Shown: positions 19,660 to 29,200 of the stretch, piece after piece
Layout: each line of letters begins with the position of its first letter
How positions within the stretch are numbered: position 1 is the stretch's first letter
Notes under the pieces: model-generated
Database searches by the model: none
Told to the model about the DNA's origin: nothing
The model's input: only the letters and a program-made list of their open reading frames with translations
Assembly: GCF_963457605.1 (NCBI RefSeq)
Contig: NZ_OY735139.1
Coordinates: 310,001-374,000, forward strand
Length of the DNA stretch: 64,000 bases
Direction of reading: 5' to 3'
From: an uncultured Gellertiella sp.
GTDB taxonomy: Bacteria > Pseudomonadota > Alphaproteobacteria > Rhizobiales > Rhizobiaceae
Made by a program: the position numbers and the translations under genes

Positions 19660-20289
19660 ATGGCCGCTTCGCTGACCCTTTACACCAATCCGATGTCGCG
19701 TGGCCGTATCGCCCGCTGGCTGATGGAAGAAGCGGGAGAGTCCTACGAGGTCATCAATATCAGCTACGGGCCGGAAATGAAGCAGCCGCCCTTTTCCGGC
19801 ATCAACCCGATGGGCAAGGTTCCGGCGCTCACACATGGCAATGCCGTCATCACCGAATGCGCGGCGATCTGCGCCTACATGGCCGAGAGCTTCCCCAAGG
19901 CCGGGCTCGCCCCGACACCGGAGGAACGGGCCGACTATTACCGCTGGCTGTTCTTTGCCGCAGGCCCGCTGGAACAGGCCGTCACCAACCGGTCGATGGG
20001 GTTCCAGGTGCCCGATGACCGGCGGGGCCAGTCCGGCTATGGTTCCTTTGAGGCGGTGGTTGACACGCTGGAAAAGGCGGTCTCCGCCCAAGACTACATC
20101 GCCGGAAACCGCTTTACCGCTGCTGATGTCTATGTCGGCTCGCAGGTTGCCTGGGGCATGATGTTCGGCACCATCGACAAACGCCCGGCCTTCGAGCGCT
20201 ATGCCGCGCGGGTGACCGGGCGCGACGCCTATCGCCGCGCCCACCGCCTGTGCGAAGAGGACATGCAGGCGATGAAGGCGAGAGGCTAA
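19660..20289 (+). CDS. Glutathione S-transferase family protein
   Basis: 209 residues. An N-terminal thioredoxin-like domain (LTLYTNPMSRGRIARWLMEEAG, then PFSGINPMGKVPAL and the ITECAAICAYMAE glutathione-binding segment) is followed by an all-alpha C-terminal domain (YIAGNRFTAADVYVGSQ). GSTs conjugate or reduce electrophiles with glutathione; no specific substrate is indicated. The start ATG 19660 is set by GGAGG at 19650-19654, 5 bases upstream; ATGs at 19645 and 19648 have no such site. Stand-alone gene. Confidence 0.9.
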   Translation: MAASLTLYTNPMSRGRIARWLMEEAGESYEVINISYGPEMKQPPFSGINPMGKVPALTHGNAVITECAAICAYMAESFPKAGLAPTPEERADYYRWLFFAAGPLEQAVTNRSMGFQVPDDRRGQSGYGSFEAVVDTLEKAVSAQDYIAGNRFTAADVYVGSQVAWGMMFGTIDKRPAFERYAARVTGRDAYRRAHRLCEEDMQAMKARG

Positions 20290-20306
20290 TACCTTTCGCC
20301 CGGCAC

Positions 20307-21161
20307 TCACATGACAGGGATGCAGATTTCCGTGATCAGATCCTGCGGGGCCGTATCCATCGGGGTGTTCAAGTAGATTTCGATGGGCGGCTCGTTGCGC
20401 ACTTCGACATCTGCCGAGCGCAGCCATTGCTGGTAGAGCCACTGATAGGCGAGCGGCAGGCTGGAATAGGGTCCCTTGTGGGTCAGCACCGCATAGCGGC
20501 CACCGGCAATCTTCAGGCGGCGGAGCGGCGGCTCGACGGGGCGCGCGGTGTCGCTGGTCGACAGGCAGGCGACGGAGCGCAGCGTCCGGGGATCACGCCC
20601 CTCGGGATCGTCATAATAGACACCATAGATCCGGGCACCCGGCCCGAACAGGCCACGGCTGCGCGCCAGCCCGTTCAGCCTATCGAAGGCCTGCCCGATC
20701 TCGGTATAGGGGCCGGTATGATCGATGCCGATGGCATCGACCGGTGGCTCGTCGCGAAAAATCACGTCATACATGCTGTTGTCTCCGTTGAGGATGGCCT
20801 GGCTGAGGTTCACGTGAAGACCGGTCTTGCGGAATTCGGCAGGCGGCTTGCCATAGGCGGCACTGAAGGTGCGGGTAAAGGACTGCACATTCGGATAGCC
20901 GCTGTCCCGGGCAATCTCCGCCACGCTGCGGCCCGTGGCAATCAGCGCCCGCGCTGCCCGCTGCAGCCGCAGGCGCTTCACCGTCGCCTGCAGGGTTTCC
21001 CCCTGCACCGCCCGATAGATGCGGTGCCAGTGCCAGGGCGACAGGCAGGCGATTTCGCCGAGCCTGTCCATATCCAGATCGTCCTCCAGGTGATCGTGAA
21101 TATGGGCGATCACCCGCTGCAGACGGCTTTCATAGCTGGCCCATGGGCTGCAGATTGGCAT
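20307..21161 (-). CDS. AraC-family regulator with GyrI-like sensor domain
   Basis: 284 residues. The N-terminal AraC DNA-binding domain (about 10-110) shows both helix-turn-helix motifs: DMDRLGEIACLSPWHWHRIY and VAEIARDSGYPNVQSFTRTF. The C-terminal GyrI/Rob-like domain (about 130-284) has PPVDAIGIDHTGPY and ends with IEIYLNTPMDTAPQDLITEICIPVM. Such proteins (Rob, SoxS relatives) bind small amphipathic molecules and control efflux or resistance genes. It is divergent from the SulP transporter, which may be its target (inference). Confidence 0.9.
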   Translation of the reverse strand: MPICSPWASYESRLQRVIAHIHDHLEDDLDMDRLGEIACLSPWHWHRIYRAVQGETLQATVKRLRLQRAARALIATGRSVAEIARDSGYPNVQSFTRTFSAAYGKPPAEFRKTGLHVNLSQAILNGDNSMYDVIFRDEPPVDAIGIDHTGPYTEIGQAFDRLNGLARSRGLFGPGARIYGVYYDDPEGRDPRTLRSVACLSTSDTARPVEPPLRRLKIAGGRYAVLTHKGPYSSLPLAYQWLYQQWLRSADVEVRNEPPIEIYLNTPMDTAPQDLITEICIPVM

Positions 21162-21327
21162 GGCTTCTTTCCGTTGGTCTCACGCAGCCAGATGAGCACG
21201 GCGCGACTTCACAAATCCTGCGGAGTTTGCTCCGCGATATCAATGCCGGATTATTGCGCAAGCACATGGCAGAAGCAATGCAATCGGCCTAACGTCGGCT
21301 GAACCGACAGACGCAAGGGGCTATGAC

Positions 21328-23004
21328 ATGACCGACAGACTGGTTCCAAAGCTCGTCACCGTGTTCCGGGAAGGCTACAGCCTTGACCGGCTGAAAACCG
21401 ACGCCCTGTCCGGACTGACGGTTGCCATTGTCGCGCTGCCCTTGTCGATGGCGATTGCCATTGCTTCGGGCGTCACACCGGACCGGGGTCTCTATACCGC
21501 CGCCATCGGCGGTTTCCTTGTGTCGATGCTGGGCGGCAGCCGCCACCAGATCGGCGGGCCCGCCGGGGCCTTCATCGTGCTGGTATCGGCAACCGTCGCC
21601 CGGGTGGGAATCGACGGGCTGCTGCTTGCAACCGCATTGTCGGGCCTCATCCTGATTCTCGCGGGCCTCCTGAAACTTGGCCGCTACATCCGCCTCATCC
21701 CCTATCCCGTCACCGTCGGCTTTACCGCCGGGATCGCAGTGATCATCTTTGCCAGCCAGATCCGCGACCTCTTCGGCATCCACCTGGCGGGGAGCGAACC
21801 GGGGGCGATCATTCCGAAACTCCTGACGCTGGGGGGAGCCATCTCGACCCTCAATCCCGCAGCGCTGATCGTCTCGCTTTCGACCATCGCGCTGATCATG
21901 ATCCTGCGCCGCTTGCGGCCCGGCTGGCCCGCGCTGCTGATCGCCGTGGCGGCGACCACCCTTGCCGCCCATCTCCTCGCTCTTCCGGTGGAAACCATCG
22001 CTTCCCGCTTCGGCGGCATTCCCCGCACCCTGCCCCTGCCTGCGCCGCCAGCCTTCAGCCTTGCCAAAGTGCAGGCCGTGCTGCCGGATGCCTTTGCCTT
22101 CGCGCTGCTCGGGGCGATTGAATCGCTGCTCTCCGCCGTGGTCGCCGACAGCATGACCGGCAGGCGGCACCGCTCCAGCATGGAACTGGTGGCGCAGGGC
22201 ATTGCCAATATCGGCGCGGCGCTGTTCGGCGGCATCTGCGTGACCGGCACCATTGCCCGCACCGCCACCAATGTCCGCTCGGGGGCGACAAGCCCGGTCT
22301 CCGGCATGCTGCATGCGGTCTTCGTGCTGCTGTTCATGCTGCTGGCAGCGCCGCTGGCCGGCTATATCCCGCTGGCAAGCCTTGCCGGCGTGCTGGCCGT
22401 GGTGGCCTGGAACATGGTGGAAAAACCGGCCTTTGCCGCCCTCATCCGCGCCTCGCGCGCCGATGCGCTGGTGCTGATGGCGACCTTCCTGATGGTGGTA
22501 TTTCGCGATCTCACCAGCGGGATCGTGGTCGGGCTGGCGCTGTCGGCGATCCTGTTCATCGACCGGATGAGCAAATCCGTCCGCGTCGAGGAAGGCCGCA
22601 GCAAAAACCCCGACGACGAGCCGGAAAGCCCGAAGGAGGGCCTGCCTGCCGATATCCTGCTTTACCGGATCAACGGCGTGCTGTTTTTCGGCGCTGCCCC
22701 GCAGGCAGGGCCGCTGCTGGACCGGGTGGCCAATGGCTACTGCTATGTGGTGCTCGACTGTTCCGGCGTGCCCTTCATGGATTCGACCGCCGCCAACCTG
22801 ATCGAGGGGGCGCTGCGCAAGGCGGAGCGCCGCCAGACCATGACCTATATTGCCGGTGCATCAAAACCGGTGCGCATGGCGCTCGAAAGCCACGAGGTCT
22901 GCGAACCCCGGGTGATCTTTACCGCCACCGCCGACGCGGCTCTGGGCCGGATCGCAGCGCACCGGAGCGGCGAAGGAATTGCGCCCTCGCCCGCCCTTGC
23001 CTGA
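21328..23004 (+). CDS. SulP-family anion transporter with STAS domain
   Basis: 558 residues: about 11-14 membrane segments (residues 20-420) beginning with LDRLKTDALSGLTVAIVALPLSMAIAIASGV, the family helix GGSRHQIGGPAGAFIVLV, and a cytoplasmic STAS domain (about 440-545; VVLDCSGVPFMDSTAANLIEG). SulP carriers move sulfate, bicarbonate or other anions across the inner membrane. The ion here is not evident. AAGGGG lies just upstream of the ATG. Divergent from the AraC/GyrI regulator. Confidence 0.9.
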   Translation: MTDRLVPKLVTVFREGYSLDRLKTDALSGLTVAIVALPLSMAIAIASGVTPDRGLYTAAIGGFLVSMLGGSRHQIGGPAGAFIVLVSATVARVGIDGLLLATALSGLILILAGLLKLGRYIRLIPYPVTVGFTAGIAVIIFASQIRDLFGIHLAGSEPGAIIPKLLTLGGAISTLNPAALIVSLSTIALIMILRRLRPGWPALLIAVAATTLAAHLLALPVETIASRFGGIPRTLPLPAPPAFSLAKVQAVLPDAFAFALLGAIESLLSAVVADSMTGRRHRSSMELVAQGIANIGAALFGGICVTGTIARTATNVRSGATSPVSGMLHAVFVLLFMLLAAPLAGYIPLASLAGVLAVVAWNMVEKPAFAALIRASRADALVLMATFLMVVFRDLTSGIVVGLALSAILFIDRMSKSVRVEEGRSKNPDDEPESPKEGLPADILLYRINGVLFFGAAPQAGPLLDRVANGYCYVVLDCSGVPFMDSTAANLIEGALRKAERRQTMTYIAGASKPVRMALESHEVCEPRVIFTATADAALGRIAAHRSGEGIAPSPALA

Positions 23005-23033
23005 TACCAAAGATCAGCACCATCCCGTCCGGC

Positions 23034-25697
23034 TTAACCGGCCAGTGCGGCCTTGACGGCTGATATTGCCGCGTCCGCCTTGTCGCCATCGGGGCCGCCG
23101 GCCTGGGCCATGTCGGGCCTGCCGCCGCCGCCCTTGCCGCCGAGGGCTGCCGAGGCGATGCGCACCAGATCGACGGCGCTGAAACGCGTGGTGAGATCCG
23201 CCGTGACCGCGACGACCGCGCTGGCCTTGCCATCCGGCGAGACGCCGACAAAGGTTACGACCCCCGAACCGAGGCTCGCCTTGCCGTCATCGGCAAGCGC
23301 CTTCAGATCCCTGGCTTCGACGCCCGACAGCACCTTGCCGAGGAATTTCGTTCCGGCAATTTCCTCAGCCGCATCCGCCGAACCCGCAGCCCCGCCACCG
23401 CCGAGCGCCAGCTTGCGCTTGGCATCGGCCAGTTCGCGCTCGAGTTTCTTGCGCTCGTCCAGCATCGATTCCACCCGCGACACGAGGTCGGCGGGCTGGA
23501 CCTTCAGCGCTGCGGCGAGCGTCTTTACCCGCTCGTCCTGATCGGCAAGATAGGCACGGGCGGATTCACCGGTCACCGCCTCGACGCGGCGCACGCCCGC
23601 ACCCACGGCGCTTTCCGACAGCACGCGGACGAGGCCGATTTCGCCGGTCGCCTGCACATGGGTGCCGCCGCAGAGTTCCAGCGAATAGGGCTTTCCGGCC
23701 TTCTCGCCATGCACGGCCCGGCCCATCGAGACGACCCGGACCTCATCGCCATATTTCTCGCCGAACAGCGCCATCGCGCCTTCGGCAATCGCATCGTCGA
23801 CGCTCATCAGCCGGGTCGAGACGGGGGCATTCTGGACGATGATCTCGTTGGCCATGTCCTCGATGACCCGGAGTTCTTCCACCGTCATCGGCTTGGGATG
23901 CGAGACGTCGAAGCGCAGCCGTTCCGGTGCCACCAGCGATCCCTTTTGCGCCACGTGGGTGCCGAGCACCTCGCGCATCGCCTCATGCAGGAGATGGGTG
24001 GCCGAATGGTTGGCGCGCAGCCGGGAGCGGCGGGCGTGATCGACGGTCAGCACCACGGCATCACCGGTGGCAAGCGTTCCCGAGATCACGTCGGCCGTAT
24101 GGACGAAGACGCCCTCGCCCTTCTTCTGGGTGTCGGTGACCTTCAGCCGGGCAGTGTCGGTTTCGATCAGGCCGGTATCGCCCATCTGGCCGCCGGATTC
24201 GCCATAGAACGGCGTCTGGTTGACGATCACCTGCACCTGTTCGCCTTCGACCGCATTGACCAGCACCTTGCCATCGCGCACCAGCGCCTGCACCACGCCT
24301 TCGGCGCGTTCGGTGTCATAGCCGAGGAATTCGGTGGCACCGTGCTTTTCCCGGATTTCGAACCAGATGGTTTCCGCCGCCTTGTCGCCGGAACCGGCCC
24401 AATGGGAGCGGGCCTCGGCCTTCTGGCGCTGCATCGCATCATTGAAGCCGGTGAGATCGACATGGATGCCGCGCGCCCGCAGCGCATCCTGGGTAAGATC
24501 GAGCGGGAAGCCATAGGTATCATAGAGCTTGAAGGCGGTTTCGCCATCGAGGCTGTCGCCCTTGTCGAGATCGCTGGTCGCATCCGACAGCAGCGACAGG
24601 CCGCGCTCCAGCGTCTTGCGGAACCGGGTTTCCTCGAGCTTCAGCGTCTCGGAGATCAGCGCTTCCGCGCGCTGCAGTTCCGGATAGGCATGGCCCATCT
24701 GCTGGACCAGAACCGGCAGCAGCCTGAACATCAGCGGATCGCGCGCACCGAGCAATTCGGCATGGCGCATGGCGCGGCGCATGATGCGGCGCAGCACATA
24801 GCCGCGTCCCTCGTTCGACGGCAGCACGCCATCGGCAATCAGGAAGGCGGAGGAGCGCAGGTGGTCGGCAATCACCCGGTGGCTGCCGCGGCGCTCGCCT
24901 TCGGCAGCAACGCCGGTCGCCTCGACCGAGGCCGATATCAGGGCGCGGAACAGGTCGGTGTCGTAATTGTCGTGCTTGCCCTGCAGCAGCGCCGAAATCC
25001 GCTCCAGACCCATGCCTGTATCGATCGACGGGCGCGGCAGGCCGACGCGCTCTTCCCTGGTGACCTGCTCGAACTGCATGAACACCAGGTTCCAGATTTC
25101 GATGAAGCGGTCGCCATCCTCATCCGCAGAGCCCGGAGGCCCGCCCCAGATATGGTCGCCGTGATCGTAGAAGATTTCCGAGCAGGGGCCGCAGGGGCCG
25201 GTATCGCCCATCGCCCAGAAATTGTCCGAGGTGGGAATGCGGATGATCCGGCTTTCCGGCAGGCCGGCGATCTTGCGCCAGAGGTCGAAGGCCTCGTCGT
25301 CGGTGTGGTAGACCGTGACCAGCAACCTTTTGGCGTCGATGCCATATTCGCGGGTGATAAGGTTCCAGGCAAGCTCGATGGCACGCTCCTTGAAATAGTC
25401 GCCAAAGGAGAAATTGCCGAGCATTTCGAAGAAGGTGTGATGGCGGGCGGTGTAGCCGACATTGTCGAGGTCATTGTGCTTGCCCCCCGCGCGCACGCAT
25501 TTCTGCGCGGTCGCCGCCGTCTTGTAGGGGCGGCTTTCAAGCCCGGTGAAGACATTCTTGAACTGCACCATGCCGGCATTGGTGAACATCAGCGTCGGAT
25601 CGTTGCGCGGCACCAGCGGGCTCGACGCCACGATCTCGTGGTCGTTCTTCTTGAAGTAGTCGAGGAAGGTCGACCGGATCTCATTCACACCGCTCAT
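23034..25697 (-). CDS. alaS: Alanyl-tRNA synthetase
   Basis: 887 residues, full length for bacterial AlaS. The class II catalytic domain opens with [32 protein letters not shown]. The editing domain has the zinc-type motifs [11 protein letters not shown] and CGGTHV, and the C-Ala domain (DHH-like, glycine-rich [16 protein letters not shown]) closes the protein. It charges tRNA-Ala and clears Ser/Gly-tRNA-Ala. It is the gene immediately downstream of recA on the same strand, but a terminator separates them. Confidence 0.98.
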   Translation of the reverse strand: MSGVNEIRSTFLDYFKKNDHEIVASSPLVPRNDPTLMFTNAGMVQFKNVFTGLESRPYKTAATAQKCVRAGGKHNDLDNVGYTARHHTFFEMLGNFSFGDYFKERAIELAWNLITREYGIDAKRLLVTVYHTDDEAFDLWRKIAGLPESRIIRIPTSDNFWAMGDTGPCGPCSEIFYDHGDHIWGGPPGSADEDGDRFIEIWNLVFMQFEQVTREERVGLPRPSIDTGMGLERISALLQGKHDNYDTDLFRALISASVEATGVAAEGERRGSHRVIADHLRSSAFLIADGVLPSNEGRGYVLRRIMRRAMRHAELLGARDPLMFRLLPVLVQQMGHAYPELQRAEALISETLKLEETRFRKTLERGLSLLSDATSDLDKGDSLDGETAFKLYDTYGFPLDLTQDALRARGIHVDLTGFNDAMQRQKAEARSHWAGSGDKAAETIWFEIREKHGATEFLGYDTERAEGVVQALVRDGKVLVNAVEGEQVQVIVNQTPFYGESGGQMGDTGLIETDTARLKVTDTQKKGEGVFVHTADVISGTLATGDAVVLTVDHARRSRLRANHSATHLLHEAMREVLGTHVAQKGSLVAPERLRFDVSHPKPMTVEELRVIEDMANEIIVQNAPVSTRLMSVDDAIAEGAMALFGEKYGDEVRVVSMGRAVHGEKAGKPYSLELCGGTHVQATGEIGLVRVLSESAVGAGVRRVEAVTGESARAYLADQDERVKTLAAALKVQPADLVSRVESMLDERKKLERELADAKRKLALGGGGAAGSADAAEEIAGTKFLGKVLSGVEARDLKALADDGKASLGSGVVTFVGVSPDGKASAVVAVTADLTTRFSAVDLVRIASAALGGKGGGGRPDMAQAGGPDGDKADAAISAVKAALAG

Positions 25698-25789
25698 GAT
25701 ATGCCCTTCATAGCCGCCAGCGGGCGGTCCAGTTCATCAAACCACTGGCTTTTATCGCCCCCGTTTTCCCCTGTCCAGCACGACAAACG

Positions 25790-25826
25790 AAACAGGCCGC
25801 CCATCAGCACGAAGAGCGGCCTGTTT
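25790..25826 (-). terminator. recA terminator
   Basis: Perfect 11-bp stem AAACAGGCCGC (25790-25800) with GCGGCCTGTTT (25816-25826), loop of 15 bases. On the minus strand it follows recA by about 50 bases and precedes the alaS promoter region. The T tail is short and interrupted (TTTCGTTT). Confidence 0.75.
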
Positions 25827-25876
25827 TCCCTAAAATAACCGGACCTGGAAGACCTTAAGCAGGCCCCGGGCAGGCT

Positions 25877-26971
25877 TTACATCTCGGCGGCACCGTCACC
25901 GTCGTCGCTGTCGGCCTCCGGGCCACCGTTCTGCAGGAAGCGGTCGGCGATCAGCCCGGCATTCTGGCGCAGCGCCAGTTCGATCTCGCGGGCAAGATCC
26001 GGGTTGTCGCGCAGGAAGGACTTGGCATTTTCACGCCCCTGGCCGAGACGCTGGCTGTTGTAGGAGAACCAGGCCCCCGACTTCTCGACAATCCCGGCCT
26101 TGACGCCGAGATCCACGAGTTCGCCGGTCTTCGACACGCCCTCGCCATACATGATGTCGAATTCGACCTGCTTGAAGGGAGGGGCCATCTTGTTCTTGAC
26201 GACCTTGACGCGGGTCTGGTTGCCGACCACCTCGTCACGTTCCTTGACCGAGCCGATGCGGCGGATGTCGAGGCGTACCGAGGCATAGAATTTCAGCGCA
26301 TTGCCGCCGGTGGTGGTTTCCGGCGAACCGAACATCACGCCGATCTTCATGCGGATCTGGTTGATGAAGATCACCATGCAGTTCGAACGCGAGATCGAGG
26401 CGGTCAGCTTGCGCAGCGCCTGGCTCATCAGGCGGGCCTGGAGGCCCGGCAGGCTGTCGCCCATCTCGCCCTCGATTTCGGCGCGCGGCGTCAGTGCCGC
26501 GACGGAATCGATGACCAGCACGTCGATGGCCCCGGAGCGCACCAGCGTATCGGTGATTTCAAGCGCCTGCTCGCCGGTATCGGGCTGCGAGATCAGGAGG
26601 TTCTGGAGATCGACCCCGAGCTTGCGGGCATAGACCGGATCGAGCGCATGTTCGGCGTCGACAAAGGCGCAGATGCCGCCCTTCTTCTGGGCCTCGGCAA
26701 TGGTCTGCAGCGCCAGCGTCGTCTTGCCCGAGCTTTCCGGCCCGTAAATTTCAATGATCCGGCCCTTCGGCAAGCCGCCGACGCCAAGCGCGATATCAAG
26801 GCTCAGAGAGCCCGTGGAAACGGTCTCGATCTCCACCACATTTTCATTGGAACCGAGCTTCATGATCGATCCCTTGCCGAACGCCCGTTCGATCTGGGAG
26901 AGAGCTGCGTCCAGTGCCTTGCTTTTATCCACCGATTTGTCCTCTACAAGCCGCAAAGAATTTTGTGACAT
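25877..26971 (-). CDS. recA: Recombinase RecA
   Basis: 364 residues from [16 protein letters not shown]. The ATPase core has Walker [14 protein letters not shown] near residue 77, Walker [12 protein letters not shown] to [15 protein letters not shown], and the L2 loop region [28 protein letters not shown]. RecA pairs homologous DNA and triggers LexA self-cleavage. The acidic C-terminus ([11 protein letters not shown]) is typical. The start is at 26971; the longer open frame upstream is leader. A LexA-controlled promoter lies upstream. Confidence 0.98.
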   Translation of the reverse strand: MSQNSLRLVEDKSVDKSKALDAALSQIERAFGKGSIMKLGSNENVVEIETVSTGSLSLDIALGVGGLPKGRIIEIYGPESSGKTTLALQTIAEAQKKGGICAFVDAEHALDPVYARKLGVDLQNLLISQPDTGEQALEITDTLVRSGAIDVLVIDSVAALTPRAEIEGEMGDSLPGLQARLMSQALRKLTASISRSNCMVIFINQIRMKIGVMFGSPETTTGGNALKFYASVRLDIRRIGSVKERDEVVGNQTRVKVVKNKMAPPFKQVEFDIMYGEGVSKTGELVDLGVKAGIVEKSGAWFSYNSQRLGQGRENAKSFLRDNPDLAREIELALRQNAGLIADRFLQNGGPEADSDDGDGAAEM

Positions 26972-27027
26972 ATGATCCACCTTTAGGTTATTGAAGCTGC
27001 ACAGGCAACGAAGCTTCCGATGCGTTG

Positions 27028-27056
27028 TTTGTACTCTTTTTGTTCCGTTTCTGCAA
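27028..27056 (-). promoter_or_regulatory. recA promoter
   Basis: On the minus strand: -35 TTGCAG (27056-27051), 17-base spacer, -10 TACAAA (27033-27028). This gives a leader of about 50 bases to the recA ATG. It was read by eye, so spacing and matches are a proposal. Confidence 0.6.
27031..27045 (-). promoter_or_regulatory. LexA (SOS) box of the alphaproteobacterial type
   Basis: The plus strand reads GTAC-N7-GTTC (27031-27045). The known alphaproteobacterial LexA operator is GTTC-N7-GTTC, so seven of eight fixed bases match. It falls between the proposed -35 and -10 of recA, an expected repressor position. Confidence 0.65.
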
Positions 27057-27078
27057 GAGCCCGTCAACCGCCTGAATA

Positions 27079-27109
27079 AAAAAAGGAATAGAACCTTCGT
27101 TCCTTTTTT
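27079..27109. terminator. A/T-flanked hairpin between recA and psuK
   Basis: AAAAAAGGAA (27079-27088) pairs perfectly with TTCCTTTTTT (27100-27109), loop 11 bases. It has the look of a two-way intrinsic terminator, yet the flanking genes are divergent. It may insulate the two promoters or end an unseen short transcript. Confidence 0.4.
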
Positions 27110-27215
27110 GTTTCGGTGACGGAACGGGCAATGCGTTCAACAGCTTGGCAGGGATCGCAGGGCTCAGTCGGGCCCGCGAATCGCCTGCCGTTCCAGGCCC
27201 GGGCCGGGGGGTTCC

Positions 27216-28163
27216 ATGCAAAATTCCATTCTGGTTCTGGGGGGCGCCCATATCGACCGGCGCGGCAGGATCAGCGGCCAGACGGTGCCGGGTGCCAGCA
27301 ATCCCGGCAGCTGGTTCGAGGAGGCGGGCGGCGGCGGCTTCAATGCGGCCCGCAATCTTGCCCGGCTCGGCCATGCCGTGACCATGGTATCGCCACGCGG
27401 CGGCGACCGGGAGGGCGAGGCGGTTGGCGAGGCTGCGGCCCTTGCCGGGGTGACGGATCATCCCTTCGTCTTCCTCGACCGCAAGACGCCGAGCTATACC
27501 GCAATCCTCGAGGCCGACGGCAATCTGGTGATCGCGCTTGCCGACATGGAGCTTTACACGCTCTTCACCCCGCGCCGCCTGCAGATGCGGCAGATCCGGG
27601 CGGAACTGGCGGCGGCGTCGGCGCTGGTCTGCGACGCCAACCTGCCCGCCGAGACGCTGGCCGAGCTTGCCCGGCATGCAGCGGAAAACCACAGGCCGAT
27701 CTCCGGCATCGCGATTTCGCCCGCCAAGGTGCGCCGTTTCCAGCCGATATTGCCGCTGATGACCCATCTGTTCCTGAACGAGGCGGAGGCCGAGGCAATT
27801 GCCGGCTTCCGGGCGGCACGAGCCGAGGACTGGCCCGGGGCCCTGCGTGCCGCAGGCCTCAGGGGCGGAGCGGTCACCCGGGGCGGCAGGCCTGCGGTGC
27901 TGTTTGACGCAACGGAGGCCGTCACCCTCGCCCCGCCGCCGCCGCCATCAGGCATTGCCGATGTCACGGGGGCCGGCGACAGCTTTGCCGCAGGTGTCAT
28001 GTCGGCGCATATGCAGGGCCTGCCGCTTGCCGAAGCCATCCGCTGGGGCACGGCCTCGGCCTTGATCACCCTTGCCTCGCCGCTCGCCTGCGCCGGGGAT
28101 TTGTCGCCGGAACGCCTGCAGTCCATGCTGCCCCTTGTGCCCCGGGCAGAAATATTGTCTTGA
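27216..28163 (+). CDS. psuK: PfkB-family kinase, probable pseudouridine kinase
   Basis: 315 residues. The PfkB fold is clear: VLGGAHIDRRGRIS at the start, GGGGFNAARNLARLGHAVTMVSPRG with the sugar-binding glycines, and the catalytic anion-hole motif ADVTGAGDSFAAGVM with Asp near residue 251. PfkB kinases phosphorylate sugars or nucleosides. The psuG gene 58 bases downstream makes pseudouridine the likely substrate, giving pseudouridine 5'-phosphate for cleavage; this assignment rests on context. Confidence 0.82.
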   Translation: MQNSILVLGGAHIDRRGRISGQTVPGASNPGSWFEEAGGGGFNAARNLARLGHAVTMVSPRGGDREGEAVGEAAALAGVTDHPFVFLDRKTPSYTAILEADGNLVIALADMELYTLFTPRRLQMRQIRAELAAASALVCDANLPAETLAELARHAAENHRPISGIAISPAKVRRFQPILPLMTHLFLNEAEAEAIAGFRAARAEDWPGALRAAGLRGGAVTRGGRPAVLFDATEAVTLAPPPPPSGIADVTGAGDSFAAGVMSAHMQGLPLAEAIRWGTASALITLASPLACAGDLSPERLQSMLPLVPRAEILS

Positions 28164-28221
28164 ATTTCATCCCCACCCGCGCGGCCCTGCCCGCCGGCCC
28201 CTTTAGAGTGGAACGCCTGTC

Positions 28222-29145
28222 ATGACCAGACCGATTACCCCTTCCCTTCCGATTGCCTATTCCCGCGAAGTGGCGGCCGCCAAGGCGCGCGGCGCGCCGG
28301 TCGTGGCGCTGGAATCGACCATCATCACCCATGGCATGCCCTATCCCGGCAATCTCCACATGGCCGAAAGCGTCGAGGCCATCATCCGCCAGGAAGGCGC
28401 TGTTCCGGCAACGATTGCCGTCATCAACGGCACGCTGCATATCGGGCTCGAAAAATCGGAACTGGTGCAGCTCGCCCAGACCACGGGCGCGATGAAGGTG
28501 TCGCGTGCCGATCTCGCCTTTGCGATTGCCGAGCGGCGCACCGGCGCCACCACGGTCGCCGCCACGATGATTGCCGCTGCCCGGGCGGGCATCAGGGTCT
28601 TTGCGACCGGCGGCATCGGCGGCGTTCACCGGGGTGGCGAACAGAGCTTCGACATCTCCGCCGATCTCGAAGAACTCGCCCGCACCCCCGTCATCGTCGT
28701 CTGCGCGGGGGCAAAGGCCATTCTCGACATTCCGAAGACGCTGGAAGTGCTGGAAACCCGGGGCGTGCCTGTCGTCACCTATGACAGCCTGGAATTCCCG
28801 GCCTTCTGGTCGCGCTCCTCCGGCCTTGCGAGCCCGCTGATGCTGAACAGCCCGGCGGCGATTGCCAATTTCCAGCTGGTGCGCGACCAGCTCGGCATCG
28901 ATGGCGGCATGCTGATTGCCAATCCCGTACCGGAAGAGGCGGAAATCGGCCGGGAGGAAATGGAAATCTACATCAACCGGGCGCTGGCCGATGCCGAAGA
29001 CAATGACATCTCCGGCAAGGCGGTGACGCCTTATCTCCTCGACCGGATCTACCACCTGACCGAAGGCCGAAGCCTGCGGACCAATATCGCGCTGGTGGAA
29101 AACAACGCCCATCTCGCCGCCGAAATCGCCGTGGCGATGGCCTGA
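28222..29145 (+). CDS. psuG: Pseudouridine-5'-phosphate glycosidase
   Basis: 307 residues. The family is recognised by VAAAKARGAPVVALESTII, THGMPYPGN, the SRADLAFAIAERRTGATTVAATM block and FATGGIGGVHRGGE. PsuG is a Mn-dependent enzyme that cleaves the C-C glycosidic bond of pseudouridine 5'-phosphate to uracil and ribose 5-phosphate. It forms a two-gene unit with the kinase and converges on cckA. Confidence 0.94.
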   Translation: MTRPITPSLPIAYSREVAAAKARGAPVVALESTIITHGMPYPGNLHMAESVEAIIRQEGAVPATIAVINGTLHIGLEKSELVQLAQTTGAMKVSRADLAFAIAERRTGATTVAATMIAAARAGIRVFATGGIGGVHRGGEQSFDISADLEELARTPVIVVCAGAKAILDIPKTLEVLETRGVPVVTYDSLEFPAFWSRSSGLASPLMLNSPAAIANFQLVRDQLGIDGGMLIANPVPEEAEIGREEMEIYINRALADAEDNDISGKAVTPYLLDRIYHLTEGRSLRTNIALVENNAHLAAEIAVAMA

Positions 29146-29155
29146 CCGGATATCT

Positions 29156-29182
29156 GGGGGGCCGGTCCCGGTCCCCCGTTTT
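29156..29182 (+). terminator. Terminator between psuG and cckA
   Basis: GC-rich hairpin GGGGGGCCGG with CCGGTCCCCC (one G-T pair) and TTTT after it. Placed between convergent genes. Confidence 0.6.
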
Positions 29183-29200
29183 GCACCGGTTCCGGCTGCG

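Noticed and set aside
23658-25838. Plus-strand open frame of 726 codons under alaS
   Set aside because: Antisense shadow of alaS; no domain, no ribosome binding site.
27091-27102. GAAC-N4-GTTC palindrome near recA considered as a LexA box
   Set aside because: The spacing is not 7; it is the loop and arm of the A/T-flanked hairpin. The box at 27031-27045 fits better.
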